Assembly: GCA_003117195.1 (NCBI GenBank)
Contig: BDSI01000102.1
Coordinates: 374,062 to 438,061 of the forward strand
Origin: Eudorina sp. 2006-703-Eu-15
Taxonomy: Eukaryota > Chlorophyta > Chlorophyceae > Chlamydomonadales > Volvocaceae
DNA: 64,000 bases
Direction: 5' to 3'
The translations under genes and the position numbers were made by a program. The notes under the pieces are model-generated. The model worked only from the letters and a program-made list of their open reading frames with translations. It did not search any database and was not told the DNA's origin. Below, in pieces: positions 45,051-57,300 of the stretch (its first letter is position 1; every line of letters begins with the position of its first letter).

Positions 45051-45888
45051 CTCGGATACAGCAGCAGCAGGCAGGGGGCACAACATTGACGACCTTGCGA
45101 GTAGGAAACCGTGTGTGATCAGCGTTGGTTACCCTGCCTTCTTGGTTGGAACGAAAGGGTAGGGTTACCCCTAGTTACCTGTTTCCTTCTCCCCAAATGA
45201 GAGTTTACATAAAGTTGTCTCACGGTATCCCGGCCCCCTTTCTCGCCGCTTCATTAGATGGGTCTGAATGGTCCGGTTTCCAGCGAAGATGTGGAGGCAG
45301 TTCCGGAAGTAGTCGTGCCATGTCCGTTGTAACGTTAGTTTAGTCATATCTGTCATATGTCAAATAGAGAATTGAGGACATTGAAGCCGTTGACACTGCT
45401 AGTATAACCAAGTACCGAAAAACTGTTGCCCTACCGCCGTTGTTCTGCAACGGCCGGCAACGGTCAACCGGCCTGTAGTCGTAGTATCGGTAGCAAGCTA
45501 GGAACGGTGTGACTCTGTGACACTTAGTCTGCGGCTGGACACAAAAATCAAGCAAACAACCGGGGTAGCCATCCGGTTAGGCGACATTATGCTGCGTTCC
45601 GTACGCAGCTTACGGGTACACGGAGAAGATAAAAGATACGAGCCCTCGCGTTGGTTGCGTCTCAATCCGGCTTGATGACAAAACAGTTCGTAGCGTCTAG
45701 GCCTGGACTTGTCGTCTATTGTAAAGTATTTTGTCGTAGCGGGGCTCCCACGGCGCGGAAATGAGTCCCTGCAAAATTGGTGCATGACAGACATCTTGCA
45801 GATAAGTAGGCCAATTATGATCGTTCGGTTCACATTTGATTGAACCAGCCCAGATGGGTTTTGGGCGTAATCGACTGCAACCCGGCAG

Positions 45889-48800
45889 ATGCAACCGAAT
45901 GTGGAACCGCTTATCATTGTATGTAATTCACTCAGAATGTCTGAGCTTTCTGAGTCGCCTGCGCGGATAGTCAATGATTGTGTTGACTTCGGACCGGCAA
46001 CTTCAGCTGGGCGTGGTGGTTCGCATGGGCTCAAAGGAGATACCTCTTACACAGAGCAACATGGTCATACCTCGCTGGCAGCTTTCCCAAATTCGCGTCT
46101 GCTCAGCCCGAACGATGCTTCCTTCCCATTGCGGCCAGGAGTGATGTCAACGACTACTCCTTATCATGACAGGTGCGCGTCTTGTTGGCGCCGCTCTTGC
46201 ATGGCTCTGCTTGTTTTGACACTCTCCTGCCCTATGTCCCACCCCTCTTCCTCTTACCTGCACAAATCCGGTTGGACCTGCGGGGTTGCAGCGTTAGCAT
46301 CGGCGGTGCGAGCGGCTTTGGCATCAGCGGCGCCTCTTCGCCTGATGGGATAATGCCGCCGTCCGCAAGCCTGCAGAACGGGCCGGGCGCCCCCGCCGCG
46401 CAAGCGCCTCCGCCGCGCAACACGGCAACCACAACCCCTCAGCTGACCTCGCGGCCGCCCGCTGGCCTCTCCAGCCCCAAACGCCTACACCCACCTGCAG
46501 TCGACGCACAACCAGCGACTCACCTGGCGTCGGAACCCAATCCAGCTCCTGACCTGCAGCAGCAGCAGCAGCATCGGGACATTTGCGGCGACCCAGAAGT
46601 ACCCGGAGTACCCGGAGAACACTCGGCAGCAGCCCTCTCGGCCTCCGCCACACCCCCTCCTGGGCCGCTGCTTCTCCTGGACAGATCGTCGCAGACGTCG
46701 TATGCCGAGACGGGTGCCCAGGCGTCACGACGGCGGCGCACGGACGGCCAGATGCTGACGCATCAGCAATCGCAGCAGTCGCCCGGCGGCAGCTCCAGCG
46801 GCACTGGCGCTGCTTTTGGCCGCTTCCCGCGGAACCCCGCTGCCACGACTGGTGGCGGGGCGGGTGGAGGCGGTGCAGCTGGTCCAGGGTGCGGGAGTGC
46901 GGGGTGCGCGGACCTCACTCGCCAGTTGGAGGCGGCGTGCGCTCTGGCCCGGAGGATCAGCCTCGAAGTGGAGCGACAGCTGGACGCACCCAGCCGCGGC
47001 GGTGTCCCCTCCACCTTGCCTCTCTCACACGGCGGCGGCGGTGGCGGCGGCGGGGTCCCGGTGGTGGCAGCAGCAGCGGCGGCGCCGGCCGCCGCCGCGG
47101 CGCCGGCTGTTTCCCGCGATGGAGAGGGCGACTGGCAGAGGTGGCAGCAGTCGGCGGCGCTTATCGAGCAGGCCGGTGGGGCGGCACTGGCGCCGACGGC
47201 AGCTGCGGTGGCGGTGGGGGCCGCCGCCGCCGTTTCTGTCTCGTCCGGCGTCGAGGCGTGGACAGCGGTTCAGGCGGGCACTAGTGGCCCTGACGGCTCC
47301 AGGGACGCGGCCCGGAAGCTGTCGCTCGGGCTTGCAGAGGATAGGAAGGGAGCGACCGCGACGCCGGCGGTACCTCAGGCGGTCGAAGCGGAGGAGGCTG
47401 CCGTCGCGGTTGGCTCGGGCCGCGGTGCTGGCAGCGGGCCGGGCGGGGACTGCCCCGGGGAGGAGTGGGGCTGCCGTGCGGCTGCCCTGGAGCTGGGGGA
47501 CGATGCGGGGGCGGCGGCGGCACAGCGGCTGGTGGCGCAGCTGGAGCGGGAGCGGTCTCGGGCGGAGGAGCTGGCGGCGGAGCTGCAGGCGAGTGCGGCC
47601 CGCCGGGGCCCTGAGGGGCGAGGGGGGCCCGCGGGCTGGACGTCCACTGATGGGCGACATCATCGTAGGGTCGACACCACGGGGGCCAATGGGGAGTCCC
47701 GTCGACCCACATCGGTGTTGCGCTCGGAGGGGGAGGGGCCAACCGACGGGCCCTTGGGACGACGCTTAGACGTCATGATTGATGGGTGAAGGCTGCCTAC
47801 CACGGCTGTTTTCACCTGTACCCCAGCGGCGGCGGATGCGAATAACGCGCACCGCGACCAATGCGGCCGAGCAAGCAGAGTGCCGTATCGAGACATTCTG
47901 ATGGATGGGTGGACGGATCGGTTGCGCATTAATCGAAGTAGGGTGTGTGTGTGGGGTGCGCACAACACGATCCAAACATCAAGCGCCGTCGGAAGGGGGC
48001 ACGTGGACATGTGACGGGCGGGGATGTGCCTGCCTGGAGTCATCTTGCCTCCTTCCTAAACCCGGTGCTTCCGTCCTGGGGACGCTAGGGTTTGGTCCCC
48101 CGGCGTGCTGCCGGCCTCCTTCCGCCTTCAGGCGCTCCGGCGGCAGATGGACCAGGCGGCCGAGCGGCATGCGGAGGAGGTGGCGGCGCTACAGTCCCTG
48201 CTGGCTGATGAGCTGCTCATGCGGGAGAATGCGCCACCCGCACCGCCGCCGCCGGCGCAGGCACCACCGGCATTGCCGCCCTACCCGTCACCCGCACCGA
48301 CGCCACCGCTGTCACCGCCGCGCTGCGGAGCTGCGGCCGCCGCCGCCGCGATAGCGGCTGCGGCTGCGGCGTGTACGACGCCGGGGACGATGCCGTCGCC
48401 CTGGGCGACGACCAGCAGCGTCGCCGGCGCCGCTTTGCGCGCTGGCGCGGCGGCGACGCCGCCGCCGCCGCCAGGGAGCTTAGGCCTAGGGGTGGCTTCC
48501 GGGAATTCCGCTGGTGGCCGTACACCCTCGGGGCTGCTGTCTTCCGTCCCGCCGCCGCCGTCGCTACTGCCGCTGCAGCTACAGCTCCACAGCAACACCC
48601 TCACGACGGCGGCGGTGGCGGCCGCAGCGGCGGCCGGTGGGCTGCTGCCCCAGCTGTCGGTGTCCTGCGCCGCGCCCCGGGGCTGGGGCAGCGGCGGCGG
48701 CTCCGGCACCAGCACCGCCGCCGTTGTCGCGGCCTCCACCGCCGTGCCGCCACCGCCGCCCGGCCCGGGGCTGTTCTCACCATCGCAGATGCAGCAGCAG

Positions 48801-50447
48801 CAGCAGGCGGCGCATCAGCATGTCACGGTCGCGGCGGCAGCGGCACCGGCGGCGGCGGTGTCACCGATTGGGTCGATGCCGGTGTGGAATCGCGACCAGG
48901 ATGCCGCCCCATGGCGGCCGGCGGGGCTGGGTGGGCGGGAGGTGGCGGCGCCGCCGCAGTGGCGGGAGCAGCTGCGGCAGGGGGACCGGCGGGAGGTGGC
49001 GGCGGCGCTCGAGCGGCAGCGGCGGGAACACGCGGAGGAGGTGGCGGTGATGGAGAGCCGTCACAGGTACGTCAATGGGGGGACGCGGCGGGGGATGTGG
49101 CGGGTGAGGTGGCAGGGGATCTGGCGGCCTGGGGATTAAGGAGGGGGTGTGTCGGCCAACAAGCAGTAAACAAGCCCAACCGGGAAAGGGAGGGGAGGAG
49201 ATGTACGGCAGTGGTATGGGGTGTATGTGGATCGGGCGGGCGGACCCGGCGTGCCTGGGGCCTTGGTCAGGACCTTACCCCAGCGGTAGGGAGAGGTGGC
49301 GGTGTGGAGGCCAGGGCGACGGCCACTGACGCACACGGGGAGCAGTTCCTGCCGTGACTTGAAGCGGTCTCGGGTCGGCTGGCCTGCACCATTATCCCAA
49401 CTCTGTATCCCCCTCCGCAAACTCGCCACCCCACCCCGAATCCCCCCCCCTCCCCCTCTTCCCCCCCCCCCCACCACCACCACCACCGCCGCCGCCGCCA
49501 CCACCACCGGCCATGCGCAGCTCACATGCTCCCTGATTGCGGCATTTTCGTTGCTATGTTTGCCAACCCCTCCGCCCGACTGCGACGTCGCCCTTCCGTA
49601 CACCCGTACACCCATGCATTCTTGCACGGCTATTTCCGTCTGCCGTTTCCCGGACCCACCCTCTTTCGCGCCGCGTCGCCGCCGGGGTTTGTGTGATCTT
49701 TTCTTTTTTCCTCTAATTGAACCTTTGCCTTTGCCTGCCACTTGTCTGCCCTTTGTTGCAACTCACATCTTCCGTTCGCCTCGCCGTCCATTCGCATTTC
49801 GTCCCATTTGCGCAGGTGAGTACTACGTTCTCAATAATTTGTGCTGTCTGGGGTGTGGTCCGTCTTAAGTGCTGTCGCGCGTTGGTTGGTCCGGGATGGG
49901 TCCGGCGGCGACGCGGTCGCCCGAGGTAACGGTGAGCGCATAATTCAAGTATGTATGGTAAGTAACTTGGGTCGCGTATTGAATCCTGTGCCACGCATCG
50001 GTTCCCCAATCCATACCCCACCGCTGTCCTTCCCGAACTGGCGTACCTAGGTTTGGTAGCGCTGCTCTTTTACCCTAACTGACAAGCCTGGCCCTGACCC
50101 CATTCCCGAACCCGAACCCCCATGCGGACCCTCCGCCCACCCATCACCGCAGGCAGGAGGTGCAGCGGCTCCGTTCCGAGGCGGCTGCGGCCCAGCGGCA
50201 GTCCCGAGAGCTGCAGGCGGCGGTGCGGCGGCTGCAAGGGGACGTGACGGTGTGCGACCAGCTCATCAGCTGGCTGGCACCCGAGGAGGAGGGGGTTGGA
50301 GGGGAGCGGCTGGAGGGAGGGGAGCGCAAGGGGGAGGGGAGCCTGCTCGGCCTGGGCGGGTCGGCGGGCGGGTCGGCGGCCCGGCCCGGCAGGAGCTGTG
50401 TGGGGGACGCGGCGGCGGGGGACAGCGCCACCCGCGTGTGGTGGTGA
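45889..50447 (+). CDS. Low-complexity coiled-coil protein, four exons
   Basis: Not recognised. Exons 45889-46172, 46292-47588, 48132-49066 and 50153-50447 join in one frame, about 936 residues. The second intron begins gcgagt after CTGCAG and is a GC-AG candidate; joining there makes a continuous heptad helix (ERSRAEELAAELQ | ALRRQMDQAAERHAEE). The third junction likewise joins HAEEVAVMESRHR to QEVQRLRSEAAAAQ. Between the coils lie Ala, Gly, Pro and His runs typical of volvocine proteins. The C-terminal part has LQGDVTVCDQLISWLAPEEE, then a Gly-rich tail to TGA. ATG 45889 was chosen as first in frame; ATG 45937 (MSELSESPAR) is possible. A strong donor (gtgagt) overlaps the stop, so further exons cannot be excluded. 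Codons are strongly GC-ending. Confidence 0.6.
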
Positions 50448-50619
50448 GTTTTTGAGGTGCTGAAGGCCTGGAATGGAGGGGAGAGAGATGCGGTCCGCGG
50501 CGCTCCTGAGGTCTAGGGGGGAGACGGGACGCCATGCGGTGTTTGGTGGTGGTGATGGTGGTGATGATGATGGGGAGGCATCGGCCCCCAGCGATCGGTG
50601 CGTGCCGGCAGGGGTAGGA

Positions 50620-50775
50620 ATAAGGGTAGGGACAGGGGTAGGGATAGGGATAGGGGTAGGGGCAAGGGTAGGGGCAGGGGTAGGGGCAAGGGTAGGGGCA
50701 GGGATAGGGACAGGGGTAGGGATAGGGGCAGGGGTAGGGGTAGGGGCAGGGGTAGGGGCAGGGGTAGGGACCAAG
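50620..50775 (+). repeat. G-rich (GGGGTA/GGGGCA/GGGATA) minisatellite
   Basis: About 25 hexamers of the pattern ggg[g/a]tagg with c/t/a changes, all with the G-rich strand on +. Runs of three or four G every six bases make G-quadruplex formation very likely. It lies about 170 nt downstream of the coiled-coil gene stop, so it may be in its 3' UTR. Confidence 0.9.
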
Positions 50776-51046
50776 GCGCCTGAAAACTGCGTGTGGGTCG
50801 CGACGACACACTTGGAGGCGTGCTGTTATATGGGTTCAGCGAGGGAGCCCCCATGGGTCTGTCTGTGCGTGTTGACTGTTGAGAGGAGGTCACTGCCCCC
50901 AACCTGGGCGGGTCAAGTGGCTCAGGTCTTGGTACCGTATCGTCCATATAGTGCCTGCAATCACAGCGTTTGTGTGTGCGCGTGTGTGTGATGTGCATGG
51001 ACTTGAATTTCGCTGCGTGGAACGGAGCATGGCTTAGCTTTTCAGA

Positions 51047-51205
51047 ATGGCGTCGACCGAGTTCATAGCCAACGTGCACAGTAAGTGCCTGGCGCAAGCG
51101 CCCGTCTTCCTTCTTACTGGAGTACTGCTTTGGACTACATACCAGCATTCATTCAGTTCCGAAATCTGGGCTTCTCCTTGTTTATCGTTCTCTCTGTTTC
51201 TTTGA
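51047..51205 (+). CDS. Small ORF with a hydrophobic segment (52 codons)
   Basis: Not recognised. ATG in good context (cagaATGG), MASTEFIANVHSKCLAQ, then a hydrophobic stretch (APVFLLTGVLLWTTY) and a stop. The ATG directly follows a good acceptor (cttttcag) and a perfect donor (gtaagt) lies inside the frame, so it may instead be a short exon. Weak evidence. Confidence 0.2.
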   Translation: MASTEFIANVHSKCLAQAPVFLLTGVLLWTTYQHSFSSEIWASPCLSFSLFL

Positions 51206-54200
51206 CCTGCTGTGACATCTGTGTGCCAGTGTTTTCCTCCTGAACGTCAACATTTGGCGTCTGCGCGTTCTGTCCATAATCGTTTTCATTGAAGGGAAGA
51301 GAGGGGGAGCGGAGACGGGGCCCGGTCTGGCAGAAGTGGACGCGTTTTCCTTGTCTGAACGGCGGCAAGGCCTGCCTTGCCCTGATCATTCGGTTCTGGG
51401 GGGGGCGGGGGGCGCGTCCTGTCGCTTGATCTGTTCGTATGTTCTGTCGATGCATCTGTTCGTATGCTGGCGCGGCTGTGAGGAGGGGCCGGGGTGAGGG
51501 GGGGGGCGGGTCAGGAGGTGAGCAGCCGAGCAGCCCTCGGCAGCCAGCTGGGGGGCCAGCAGCCTAGTCCGGCCCAGCCTAGCCCAGCCCGGTCCTTACA
51601 TCCGCACAACCGTGAAGGCCGCGGAATCTCAAACCCCACACTGACATCTGCGGCGGGGTCAGGGAGAGGTGAGGGGTCGGCGGCGGCCCGATGGGCCTGC
51701 TCCCCCCACCTCTGCGCTGCCTCCGCGGCACCTCGCGCGACCCCGGCGGAGTGGCTAGGTAAGGCCCAGCGGTGCAGGGTACGTACGGTACGGCGATAGT
51801 ACGGCCGGCCCTCGGGAGGTCGGCGGAGGAGGTGCCGTGATGGAGTCTGACGCTGTCGTACGGAGACGGCGGACGGGCCAAGTCCCTGTCCGTACTCGCG
51901 CTTCGCTTTCCGACCATCGTGTTGTCATGTGATGCATGGATACTGTGGCTGGTTGCGGTTTATGCACACCTTTTGGCCCTCGGTTAGGACACCGTTTTAC
52001 CCGCGGTGTGTGTGTGTGTGTGTGCGTCGTTTGACGATGGGCGGGCTGCGGGCGGGGTGCAGCTGCAGGTGGCAGGCGCCCGCCCGCCGGGCCGCACCTC
52101 CGCGGATTGCTGGCCGCCAGCATCGACGCTCTAGACTGCGGGCAGAGTAACGGGCAGTGAAGGGACGGGGCATCGATTGGTGTCCCGACGATGTGTGGAG
52201 GCGCTCCTCCCCGCTTGAAACCCGAGCTGCAAACGTTCGGCTGACTGGGTTTGTGTGTATGAGAGTTTTGGGTTTTGATTGTCCTGTCTAACCCATCATG
52301 TATGCCTGCCAGAATGAAGTAGGTTGTCGTTGTCGCATGCATGCGCGGCGGGGTAATTTGTTTAGTTGGGCGGATAGATGGATGGATTGTCGGAGAGGGA
52401 GACGAGTGGAAACCCGTGCACCGGCCCTATCCTACACCCGGTCAGACCCGGGCATGATGCCGTTGGCCCCGCGGCATTCTCAACCGAGTTCATCAACCAC
52501 CTGTTGTCACCTGCACATACACGTCTACCAGTCTACCAGTCATAAGGCGACCTGGGTCACTGGGTGGGGGGTGCAGTTCCCCGTATGCATTTTGATGACA
52601 TTGTACATGGGCTCTTTCTTGACGGGGACCGTCCATTCCCTGCCTACTGTTGTGAACATTGCGAATGTTCCGGCTTCTCTGTGAGGTGTTGTTCTTCGCA
52701 GCCACCCAACTGTTTCCGTTCGCTGCTGCCTTTCGTAATCACGCACAGCGTCGCCGGCGGCCTTCTGTGAGGAGACCATTCATGCGTTACATGTCCTGTC
52801 CGAAACGTACGGCAGCTAGCAGGAGGACACGCATGGCAGCTAGCAAACCAAGCACGCGGCACCCGGGCAGCAACGTCGCCAAACAGGAGAAGGTCGGGCA
52901 AAACGGGGATGCAAGGTCTTGAGGCCGTGGAGCACAATAAACCCCCCTGGCCCCATTCGCCGGCGTCTGCGTCCTCGTGGGTAACAGGGAAGTCAGGCGG
53001 CCCCCCCCTAGACACATTTATGATGGATGCATTCGAAAGCATCCAGAAACCCTTATACCGACTGGGTATCTGCCATGGCAGCACGCAACATCGCAGCGCC
53101 GCCTAGTTCAGGCACTTGGCAGAGCAGGACTGGTAGACCGCATACGGGACATGGACCACGGGGAGCACCCTGGTCCCTGGACATCCACCCACCTCGCATT
53201 GGGGAGCAAAATCTTCGAAAAAAAGGAACAAAGAAGGGGATGTGCACAACCTATTGCGCTATGCATCATGCAATGGCACCGGCCAGTGCGACATGCACGT
53301 CCGTGTCGTCCGTCGTACATACGCGCATCGCGGCGAGCAAAAAGGAGGGACGGCGGGAGCAGCGGGCCGCAGCCAGCAGGCGCGGTAAGTACCGCACGAA
53401 CGCGACCGCACGGCTTGCGCTGGCCTGCCCAGTCGCCGCAACACCACCACATCATGACAACGAACAGCGGAACACGAGTCTCGTCGCAGACCGACGGAGT
53501 CGCAAGAACCGACAAGAGGACAAACAGAATATCTGTCACCAAGGCGTTCAACAAGACGGTTGGACGACAAAACGGTTCGCCGTACACAAACTGCACACGT
53601 CAGCTGCCTTCCGGCTGCCAGCCAGTCCAGCCGGCCAAGGCCAGAGGCCCCAAACGCCGTACGCACAGAGTAGGGATTTGGTTCACATGCACAACAACCT
53701 CAATCGGAAAAGAATACATAGCAAGAGCGGATACGGAACGCTGCGCGCGGCGATGCGGGCCATACTAAATGGCTAATGTTAACCCCCGAAATGCATGACC
53801 CCCAACGCGACTGCTGTACGCGCATGACCGGTGCCCTTGCGTCGCCTCGACACAGTCAGCCACACCCTTGTGACCGTTCGGATTCTCGCCGCGGCGCGGT
53901 CGATAAATGACGATGCAGACGATGCATTTTGGGTTTCAATCAGCAGGTAACTTGCAGCAATATGCGATATGACGCAAGGACACATGAGTCGGTGATCCTC
54001 GTTCAAAACACTGCAACACCCCCCCCCCGAACACCACAATGACCCACTGCGCTCGCTCCAGTACCTCGGAACTACTCGGCCCCCCGCCCGCCCGCCCACG
54101 CAGGGCCTTATGATACCTGCACTAATCAGCAGAACCGCCCGCGCCTCACATTGTTATCCTCCCCCTAGACACCCCAACCCTGGTCCCTTCATGACAGACG

Positions 54201-54349
54201 CGGGAAGAGGCTCCAGGCGAGAGGCCGAACTGCCTTGGTCACCTCATATTGCTCCAATTGCATCTCCCACCCACCCGCTCTTTTCCCCGCACCACCTCTT
54301 CCTCCCTCCCTCCCTCCCTCCCTCCCTCCCTCCATGCGGCCTGGTCGCC

Positions 54350-57300
54350 TCACGCCAGGTCCACTTGCTCGCAGCCGCCGGCGGTGCAGGCCAGCTCGCT
54401 CTCCATCTTCTCGTCCGCACCTGCGCACCACGCCAGGGAGGGGAGGGTTGAGGGTCGAGGGTATGGAGAGGCAAGAGGCGCGCGTTGGGGAGAGGGACAC
54501 GGCACACCGGACGGGGGTCAAGCGGGATGGTACATCTTAAGGAAGAGGGGCACGTGCAAGACTGGAATGGGAGTTTGAGCACCTTCCCATGCCATGCACT
54601 CTAGCAGTCCCTAGGTGCGCAGGCTGTGAAGCGCACGGCCGCTTACGGCGACGCACGTAAGCGGCCGCGCGCTTCACAGCCTGTGCACCTAGGGACTGCT
54701 AGACACGGCACCGCACGAAGTAACCGTCTCGTCTCTCATGTTCGTGCCCGGCAGATACGGGTACCCGGCCCTCACCCGGCCCCCGCTCCAGCTCCCGCAG
54801 CAGCCCCCAGTCCAGGGCCGCCGGCATGCGCGCCCGCAGCGCCTCGTACGTGTCCCGGTCAACCTTCTCGTACGGCATCTGCTTGTACGCGCCGCAGTCG
54901 TACGGCAAGAAGGACACGCCTGCGGACATAAGAGCAAAATCGCTGAGTACACTGGTGGGCAGACTGAGGACGTGTCAGAGTTTGTTCGCCGCCCCGGTCA
55001 GCGCGGCGGCAAGATCGGGTAAGGTCCACACACCCCGACCAAATGCCGGCCCGTACACCGGAATCGGAGCATATCCCTAAGGAACCCAAACACGAATAAC
55101 GCCCCATCTCGCGCCGCACCGCCTAGGATCATCCGCTTAACCGTTATCCCCCTAGGCCCCCTCTTAACACCATTAAACCCTAAACCCTTCCGACTACACC
55201 CGCCCCCCGTGCGTCCCGCACCATCCCCTCCCCCCGCCGCCGCCCCTCTGCGCCCCCTCCCGCTCACGCGCGCGCGCCTCTCACCGGACAGTTCGTCGAA
55301 GTGGCGGTAGACCCAGGCGCCCACCTCCATCCACTCCTCCTCGCGGACGGTCACGGTGACGGAGGGCTTGTGCTCGCACCAGTGGCGCTGGTAGGCCAGA
55401 CACAGCTCCAGCTGGCTCAGGGCGGACACGTCGTCACGGGTCACCGCACCTGGGGGAGGGGAGGGGGGTCAGAGTGTGCGCGGAAAGGAGGATTGGGGGA
55501 GGGGGGGAGGGAGGCGAACGACATGGCAGGCGGTTCAGGTGGTTGGGGTGGTTGGGGAGTTGGAGGCTGGGGGCTGATTCGGAGGATTGCGGGGGAGTTG
55601 TTGGTTGGGGAAGTGCGGGGGTTGGGGGGCCTGGGAATTACGGTAGGCGGTGGTGACGGACTGAATGGAAACTCGGCGGCTCCCCGGCCGTTCGGGATAC
55701 CCCCCCTGGGGGGCCACAACATAGCTCTCAACAGGTCCCGGTGATTGGCTGCAACGCTGCAAGATTGTTGTTGCTGCAACCATTGTAGACATGCAGTGAG
55801 TGCGCACGTGGATCAAGGAGTATTGCCATGTGGGTCACGTGGCGGGGTTGCAGGTAGACCCATGGGACTCAGCGGCCGCCGGGGACCCAATGCCCCCATT
55901 CGTCTCGGGCCGTCCCCCAATGCCGCCCCCCCATTCATCAGCCCTCAGCTCTCGGCTCTCACCCTGGGGCGACTTCATGGGGAAGGAGAAGATGGCGATG
56001 TTGTCGGGGCGCATGACGCAGTCCTCGCACGGCACCCCGTTGGCGGCCATGAAGGACGTCAGCGGGTCGTCCTTGTTGCACCGCACCCGCCGAATGTAGT
56101 ACTGTACGGAGAATGTACGGCAGGGGAACCAGACGAGAATGGGCCAGGCCCGAAGACCGAGGGGTAAAGCGGGCGGGCAAGCTTCGTACAAAAACGCGTA
56201 GTACAGTACCTGCACCGAGGACTGAGCATGAAAGGAAGGGGCATCCACCCGACACCTTCCCCAACTTCCCATATCCACACACCGCTCTCCCCTCCTCCCT
56301 AACCCTCCTCCCGCCTCTCCCCGCCCCTCCCCAACCGACCACGCACCTCGGCGTGCCGCGGGTGGATCCCCGACGCTGCGTCCACCAGCTGGCTGACGGT
56401 GCCCGAGGGCTTGACGCACGTGACGGCGGCGGCGACGGGGATGCCCAGCTCCGGAGCCAGGGCGGCGTTGGCGGCCACCGCGTGGGACCGCAGGTCGGAC
56501 AGCAGCGGTTGCAGCAGCTCCTGGCCCTGATGGGGGGGGCGGGGTGAGGGTATTTGGGCGCGCGTGTGCGAAGCGAGCTGGGATGCGGGCCTGGGGCATA
56601 GAAAACGGCAGGTAACGGAAATGAGTCTGCTGGCTGCTGCTGCTGCTGCTGCTGCTGCCAGGGGAAATTGTAGGGCGTTCTTGTAGGGGGGCATAAGGGA
56701 CCGTGGGTCATATGTCTGGCCCCGGGTAGGTAGGGGGCCGAGGTGCCATGTGGCGACAGCAGCAGTGGCGGCGGCAGCGGCGACAGCAGCGATTGCGGCA
56801 GTTGCGGCGGCAGTGGCAGCGGCGGCTTCGGCAGTGGCAGCAGCACTGCTCACCTGGCGGCCCGAGGTGAGGGTGTTGTCCATGATGCCCGTCAGCGACA
56901 CGCCCAGCAGCCGCTCCTGCTCCGTGTTGATGCGCCAGATCTGTTGAGTGTGCGCGTGTGTGTGGGGAAGGGGAGGGGAGGGAAGGAGGATGTGAGCGTT
57001 GAGTGTTGCGGCGAGGTTGGCGGTTAGGGGCATGGCCGGGTACAATGGCACCAAAATACCTAGCTGGTTTTGTGGGATGACGAGCTGTACGCTACTCAAG
57101 GTAAAAGCTTGTAGGAAGTCAAGTCGAAGGGCGTGCAGACCGTCACGACGTCCAGACGGAACGTAACGACATTCATACGGTACGTCCACACGTCCAGATC
57201 ATCAGACGGCACACGTCATCTCACTGGCCCATGCGGCTGGCGGGCTACCGGGATCATCACGTGGTGGCTCTTGTCGTTCCCTCAACCCCGACCATTATGT

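Larger units (their letters stand above)
43592..45888. other. Intergenic region with LINE debris and isolated exon-like pieces
   Basis: 44025-44430 (- strand) is a LINE tail of the same family as 7992-9070: EVRRL-stop-PDIMLIPTLASHKTKH. 44943-45050 (- strand) is exon-like. A + strand piece at 45367-45480 (IEDIEAVDTASITKYRK, then a stop) is also exon-like but has no partner. Nothing else is supported. Confidence 0.5.
50448..54349. other. GC-rich intergenic region, no gene supported
   Basis: Contains a G-rich minisatellite (50620-50775), a GGTGATGGT tract, a small ORF at 51047, CAGCCTAGCC and (TCCC)n tracts (54300-54332) and a TG run near 52010. Long overlapping ORFs on both strands at 52970-53780 (263 and 249 codons) compete with each other and show no motif. 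Part of it must be the 3' UTR of the reductase gene. Confidence 0.4.

Noticed and set aside
45498..46034. 178-codon - strand ORF
   Set aside because: Overlaps the first exon of the + strand coiled-coil gene; no motif or splice partner.
46583..49357. Further long ORFs (up to 328 codons) in other frames of the GC-rich gene
   Set aside because: Arg/Ala/Pro-rich shadow frames of GC-ending codons; only one frame gives heptad coils and joins across introns.
52977..53776. Overlapping 263- and 249-codon + strand ORFs and a 162-codon - strand ORF
   Set aside because: Mutually exclusive frames without motif, splice sites or codon bias to favour one.
54699..54919. Reductase ending at the TAG at 54699 (…GYFVRCRV)
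   Set aside because: This end lacks the conserved Cys pair; splicing at 54776 to 54420 restores ELACTAGGC in frame and is clearly the main form.
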